Source: Clavulina sp. PMI_390 (taxonomy: Eukaryota; Basidiomycota; Agaricomycetes; Cantharellales; Hydnaceae). Taken from it: 34,950 nucleotides of DNA. Below, one piece after another: positions 31,459-34,950 of this stretch. The position numbers and the translations under genes are program-made. The stretch is from NCBI GenBank assembly GCA_015039315.1, contig WIDE01000093.1, forward strand, positions 1,709 through 36,658, read 5' to 3'. Each line of letters starts with the position of its first letter. Position 1 is the first letter of the stretch. Under the pieces are notes generated by a model. The model saw nothing but the letters and a program-made list of their open reading frames with translations. It ran no database searches and was not told the origin of the DNA.

Positions 31459-33601
31459 CTACTGAGGTCGGCGCGACCTGGGTGTTCGCATGACCCTCTT
31501 TGCAGCACCCTCAGAGGGCTTTTGAGGTGTTGCGCCCTGAGAGATGGGATCCAACGCATTTCTCTCTTCATCAAGGATCGCTGCAGAGTCGCTGAAAACA
31601 TGAAGGAGTCAACAAGAATTCCACAGAGAAGCGGTTTCATCATTACTTACTCTAATGCACGTTTATTGGCCATATAACGTTGTCGTATCCTGGTGCGAGT
31701 CGATTTTGCAAGATGCCTATGCCCCAGCGAGCCGCTCATTTTGGTCCCTCCATGAAGCTCAGTGAGAATTTCTTGGATCACAGATGTGAAGAAGTAGCAG
31801 TTTTGCTGAAGAAATGGTGTGAATGATATAAACCGTCAACGAGATAAAACCATGCCATACGCTTGTTAGTGAGTATTGACTCGACTCTGCCTCCATAATT
31901 GCCAGGAGATCTGCTAGGGTGGAAAACCGTGGGGACTGGAGTGGATCATCGAATGCCACGCGTGCGCGGAGGCGGCTCTCTTCCGCCATCGAGCCATAAT
32001 CATCATTTGTCCCCATGAGCGCCTGAGACTTATCATCAGACTCAATTCGGATGGTCAAATGGTGGCTTACAGTGTCATTGGCAGGATACCGAATGCTCAA
32101 TCTGACCCTTTCTCGGTACCCAAGGGCCGCACGATCGATTCGTATCCAAACGATGGGCCAGCCCTGAAGGTCCATCGATCGGACCATGATGAACTCGTGT
32201 TGAACGCCGAAAGGAAATTCACGTCGATGGAGCTCGCTAATAGGCATATTGGCGAGCTCTGGCGTGCCGTGGATCTTCTCGCACAACTTGTCAATTGTGT
32301 AATGAGTTACTCCAGGAGATGGGAGGTATCCGATGGCCAAATTAGCTGCAATCGAGAGTTCATCATCAAGACCAAGTTCGGATGCCCCTGACTCTTCGGA
32401 GGGTTCAGATAAACGATGGGCGCCATAGATAGGAGGCAATCCTGCAGAGTATGGTTGGGTGGACGATTCAGCCGAGTCAAGTCTGACTTCATTGCTCGCT
32501 GAGACTGTCACGGCTTCTCTATCGGATATCCGAGAGCTGCGGTGGGCCAAGGGTGATTCCAGACCAGGAGGATTATTTATTTCGCTTGAAGGACGTAGAA
32601 CGGTCGCTGGAAGCGATGACGAGACACCTGGAATGCCAGAAGCAGGAATTGCACCTGCATCATGGGAATCTGTGGTGCTTTTTCGTCGACTTCGGCGTTC
32701 ATCATTTTGCGTGGGAAAGCTTATGCTGATGGCACCAACACGATAGGTTGGTCTATTGAGATTTGGGTCAGCTACGGAAGCGGATTGGGTTGTTTCCAGT
32801 TCTTCCTCCGCCCCTTCGGAAGAATCAGAGCTCGGAGGAAGCGAGTCGGACCACTGTTCCTGGGACGCTAGAGGGTTCGGACGTCTCAACAAGCTCTGTT
32901 GTAGAATGAAAATATTAGTCATTGCGCTTTCACCCTCCGGACCGTGTCACCTTACCGTCGTCGTCTATTTTTACAATATGACCGTCTACACCGTACTGTT
33001 CGCACCATTTGTAATGTTAGAGTGAGGAAGAAACAGTTGAATTGATATGCGTTTCACCTGAGAGTCAATCATTATTTCGTCGAGGATGAGGTTCACCTCA
33101 TCCAGCTTTTCAATGACAGCACTTCGTTGCATATAAAGCTGAGTTTCATCGAGGTTGAGAAGCACCTTAACCTGAGCCTCGATCCAGCTCATGGTCCTAC
33201 AATCTCCAAAAAAATTGAGCATTATCTCACAGAAGACGGAAATGGTGCTCACACTAGCATGTTATGGAAATGACGATACGACATTATACCACTATTTGCA
33301 GCAGCAATATCTAAAAGCTGGTTAATGATAGGTGTTGTGAAATCATTGAACTGCTTGTTGGATATCCGCTTGAAATACGGCAGCACATAATCCAGGTAAA
33401 GTCTTTTGTCTGCACTTGAATTAGGCATTTTAATACTCACCTCTATTGTTAATATGTCGTAAACTATTTCCTTCACTAGCGGGGCCGCATTAAGTTGGTC
33501 TAATACCAGCTGCACCTGCGACTGCTTATGGATATCTAAAGCAGATACGGTATTGATTGGCAGGCTCCAACGCTCGATCAATTGGAAAACTTGCCTGCCA
33601 T
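31459..33601 (-). CDS. HEF/NCYFF-family protein, paralogue 2
   Basis: Nine exons, 558 residues: 33601-33595, 33535-33441, 33368-33253, 33196-33058, 32995-32951, 32895-32071, 32022-31861, 31805-31651, 31591-31459. Exons of 116, 139, 45, 162 and 155 nt are exactly the lengths found in paralogue 1. The 7-nt first exon ATGGCAG is the same, but its donor is GCAAGT, making a GC-AG intron. The helical N-terminus is diverged (LNAAPLVKEIVYDILTIE, IEKLDEVNLILDEIMIDSQ). After SLLRRP the linker is shorter and carried on one uninterrupted exon, where paralogue 1 has two extra introns. The C-terminal domain has YTIDKLCEKI, GVQHEFIMVRS (His about 367), VWIRIDRAALGY, SRLRARVAF, QNCYFFTSVIQEILTELHGG (Cys about 466) and GSLGHRHL. 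Function unknown. Confidence 0.75.
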
Positions 33602-33998
33602 GGTTATAAATCGAAAGAATTTAGCCCCCAAACTTCATTCCTTAGTGTAGTTTTGCCAATGACAGTGAGCAATCGTAACCAAGGCCACTCTAAACTACAA
33701 GGTTATCAATCGGGCGTGAGGTCCAGAATGTCACAAAGACCCGTAGCAACAGTCAATCGGATCGGGTATCACGATTCGGAACTCTCGCTTTACATACAGA
33801 TAGAGATTAAGAGCCTGCAAGCCCCCACTTGAGATAAAAGGTACAGACCAAACAAGTTGGTTCAAACAAACCCTGAAGGTGTCAAAACATCTCATAACAT
33901 CAGTCGGACTGAACTGAACTGAACTTCATTGTGAGGGCTACCAGTCTTACATGATAATACTTAAGTGGGGAGGTGGGGTAGAAGGGGGATCAACAATA
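33602..33998. other. Spacer between paralogues 2 and 3
   Basis: 397 bp holding the presumed promoter of paralogue 2. It includes three tandem CTGAA-type pentamers at about 33909-33924. The 91-codon plus-strand frame across 33557-33832 has no motif and overlaps the first exons of paralogue 2. Confidence 0.5.
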
Positions 33999-34950
33999 TT
34001 ACCGAGGCCTGAACATTCTGAAATTCGGCATCACTCTCTTGACTCCAGGTCCTGCCGACTTCTCCGTTGGAGCATTCAAAGGAGGCTCAGCCAAGGGGCT
34101 TGTCTTCTGGCTCTTGTCGCCTGAGCTTGTCTTAGATCTTGGGTTCCTGTTAGGATAGTGGATAAATATGAATGCTGCGAGGACAAACGGAGAATGTACA
34201 TACTTTGCATGATGTAATTGCTCCACGAAACGTCTGCGTACTCTTCGGCGCGCAGAGGCTCCGAGGGTTTTGTGTCCAAGAGATCCACTGACAATTTCCC
34301 CGCCATGGAACTCCGTCAGAATTTCTTGGATAATGGAGGTGAAGAAGTAACAGTTCTCCTGGATTGTTTGGTGTGAGTGACGTTTGTCAGGCAAAAGAAG
34401 TAAATCGTAGGAGTGAACTGACGCTGAAGAGCCGGTAGTCGGTGGATTCCTGATGGATTATGGACAAGAGATCGGAGACAGTGAAAAAATGTGGGCGTTT
34501 GAGCGGATATTTGAACTCGACGTGAGCACGGAGTCGACTCTTGCCAGCCATGAGGTGATGGTTTTCGTTCGCGGCGAGACGAGCCTGGATGAAGTCATTG
34601 TTATGTGAGTTTTAGAGATAGCGAAAACATCGAGGATAGCTTACAGTGTCATCTGCAAGTGTGCGAGTGCTCAGGCTGGGGTATCCTCTGGCGGTACGGT
34701 CAATCCGAAGCCAAACGCTAGGGCGGCCAGGCAGCTCGACTGAGCGAAGCATGATAAACTCGTGCAGAACTCCCGATGGGATTTCTCGACGATAAAGATC
34801 AGCAATTGGCGTACTAGCCAGGTCTGGTGCTCCCTTGATCTCCTCGCACAGCTCTTGGATTGTATACTGAATCACTCCTTTGGCAGAGAAGAGGGCTGAT
34901 ACAGAACCAGCAGCAGCAGCGATGACACCATCAACCGGGGCATGCGCCAA
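33999..34950 (-). CDS. HEF/NCYFF-family protein, paralogue 3 (5' end beyond window)
   Basis: Four C-terminal exons are visible: 34950(+)-34645, 34584-34423, 34358-34204, 34146-33999, with the gene continuing past the right edge. The 162- and 155-nt exons match paralogues 1 and 2 exactly. Motifs: YTIQELCEEI, PSGVLHEFIMLRS, VWLRIDRTARGY, SRLRAHVEFKYPL, ENCYFFTSIIQEILTEFHGG, GSLGHKTLGASARRR, and a basic tail ending NFRMFRPR. It is closer to paralogue 1 than to paralogue 2 around the NCYFF exon and the C-terminus. The segment before ADDT is three residues shorter than in the others. Presumably it has the same helical N-terminus outside the window. Function unknown. Confidence 0.75.

Noticed and set aside
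1..34950. CRISPR array, prophage or bacterial operon features
   Set aside because: No regularly spaced repeats; genes are intron-rich and eukaryotic throughout.

Overview
The window looks like nuclear DNA of a filamentous basidiomycete. The protein genes are broken by many short introns (mostly 50-75 nt, GT...AG), all joinable in frame by eye. The gene content (RTA1-like membrane protein, thaumatin-like protein, Hsp70-like ATPase, fungal TKL-type kinase, F-box-like protein) fits Agaricomycetes. A Ceratobasidiaceae/Rhizoctonia-like source is my guess, not shown by the sequence. All exon structures were derived manually from splice signals, reading-frame continuity and family resemblance. There is no transcript evidence.

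Layout. 1-2.8 kb is AT-rich and repeat-dominated: a near-perfect 53-bp foldback at 1-132 and three diverged copies of one repeat at about 1635-2800. 2.8-6.9 kb (minus strand) holds an Hsp70-like ATPase module followed, with essentially no intergenic space, by a degenerate kinase lobe and then a complete kinase. The exons can be read as one continuous 15-exon frame of about 1058 residues. A GAACC-rich inverted-repeat element flanked by TA lies at 7307-7981. 9.4-12.9 kb has an RTA1-like 7-TM gene and a small secreted Gly/Ser/Asn-rich protein. 15.1-15.7 kb has two identical intron-containing tRNA-Leu(AAG) genes in head-to-head orientation. 16.2-19.8 kb has two lineage-specific genes of unknown function.

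20.4-23.5 kb is a 13-exon carnitine O-acetyltransferase. 24.3-25.8 kb is an 11-exon thaumatin-like protein that shares a divergent upstream region with an F-box-like gene (26.7-28.0 kb), the only plus-strand protein gene. 28.3 kb to the window end is a tandem array of three paralogues (the third cut by the window edge). They encode an N-terminal helical region, a disordered linker and a conserved C-terminal domain with invariant HEF and NCYFF motifs, with matching exon lengths.

Most promising: the Hsp70-pseudokinase-kinase unit, and the tandem HEF/NCYFF family, which has a His/Cys arrangement like papain-fold enzymes. The housekeeping-type genes (carnitine acetyltransferase, tRNAs) show this is ordinary chromosome with accessory material at both ends.
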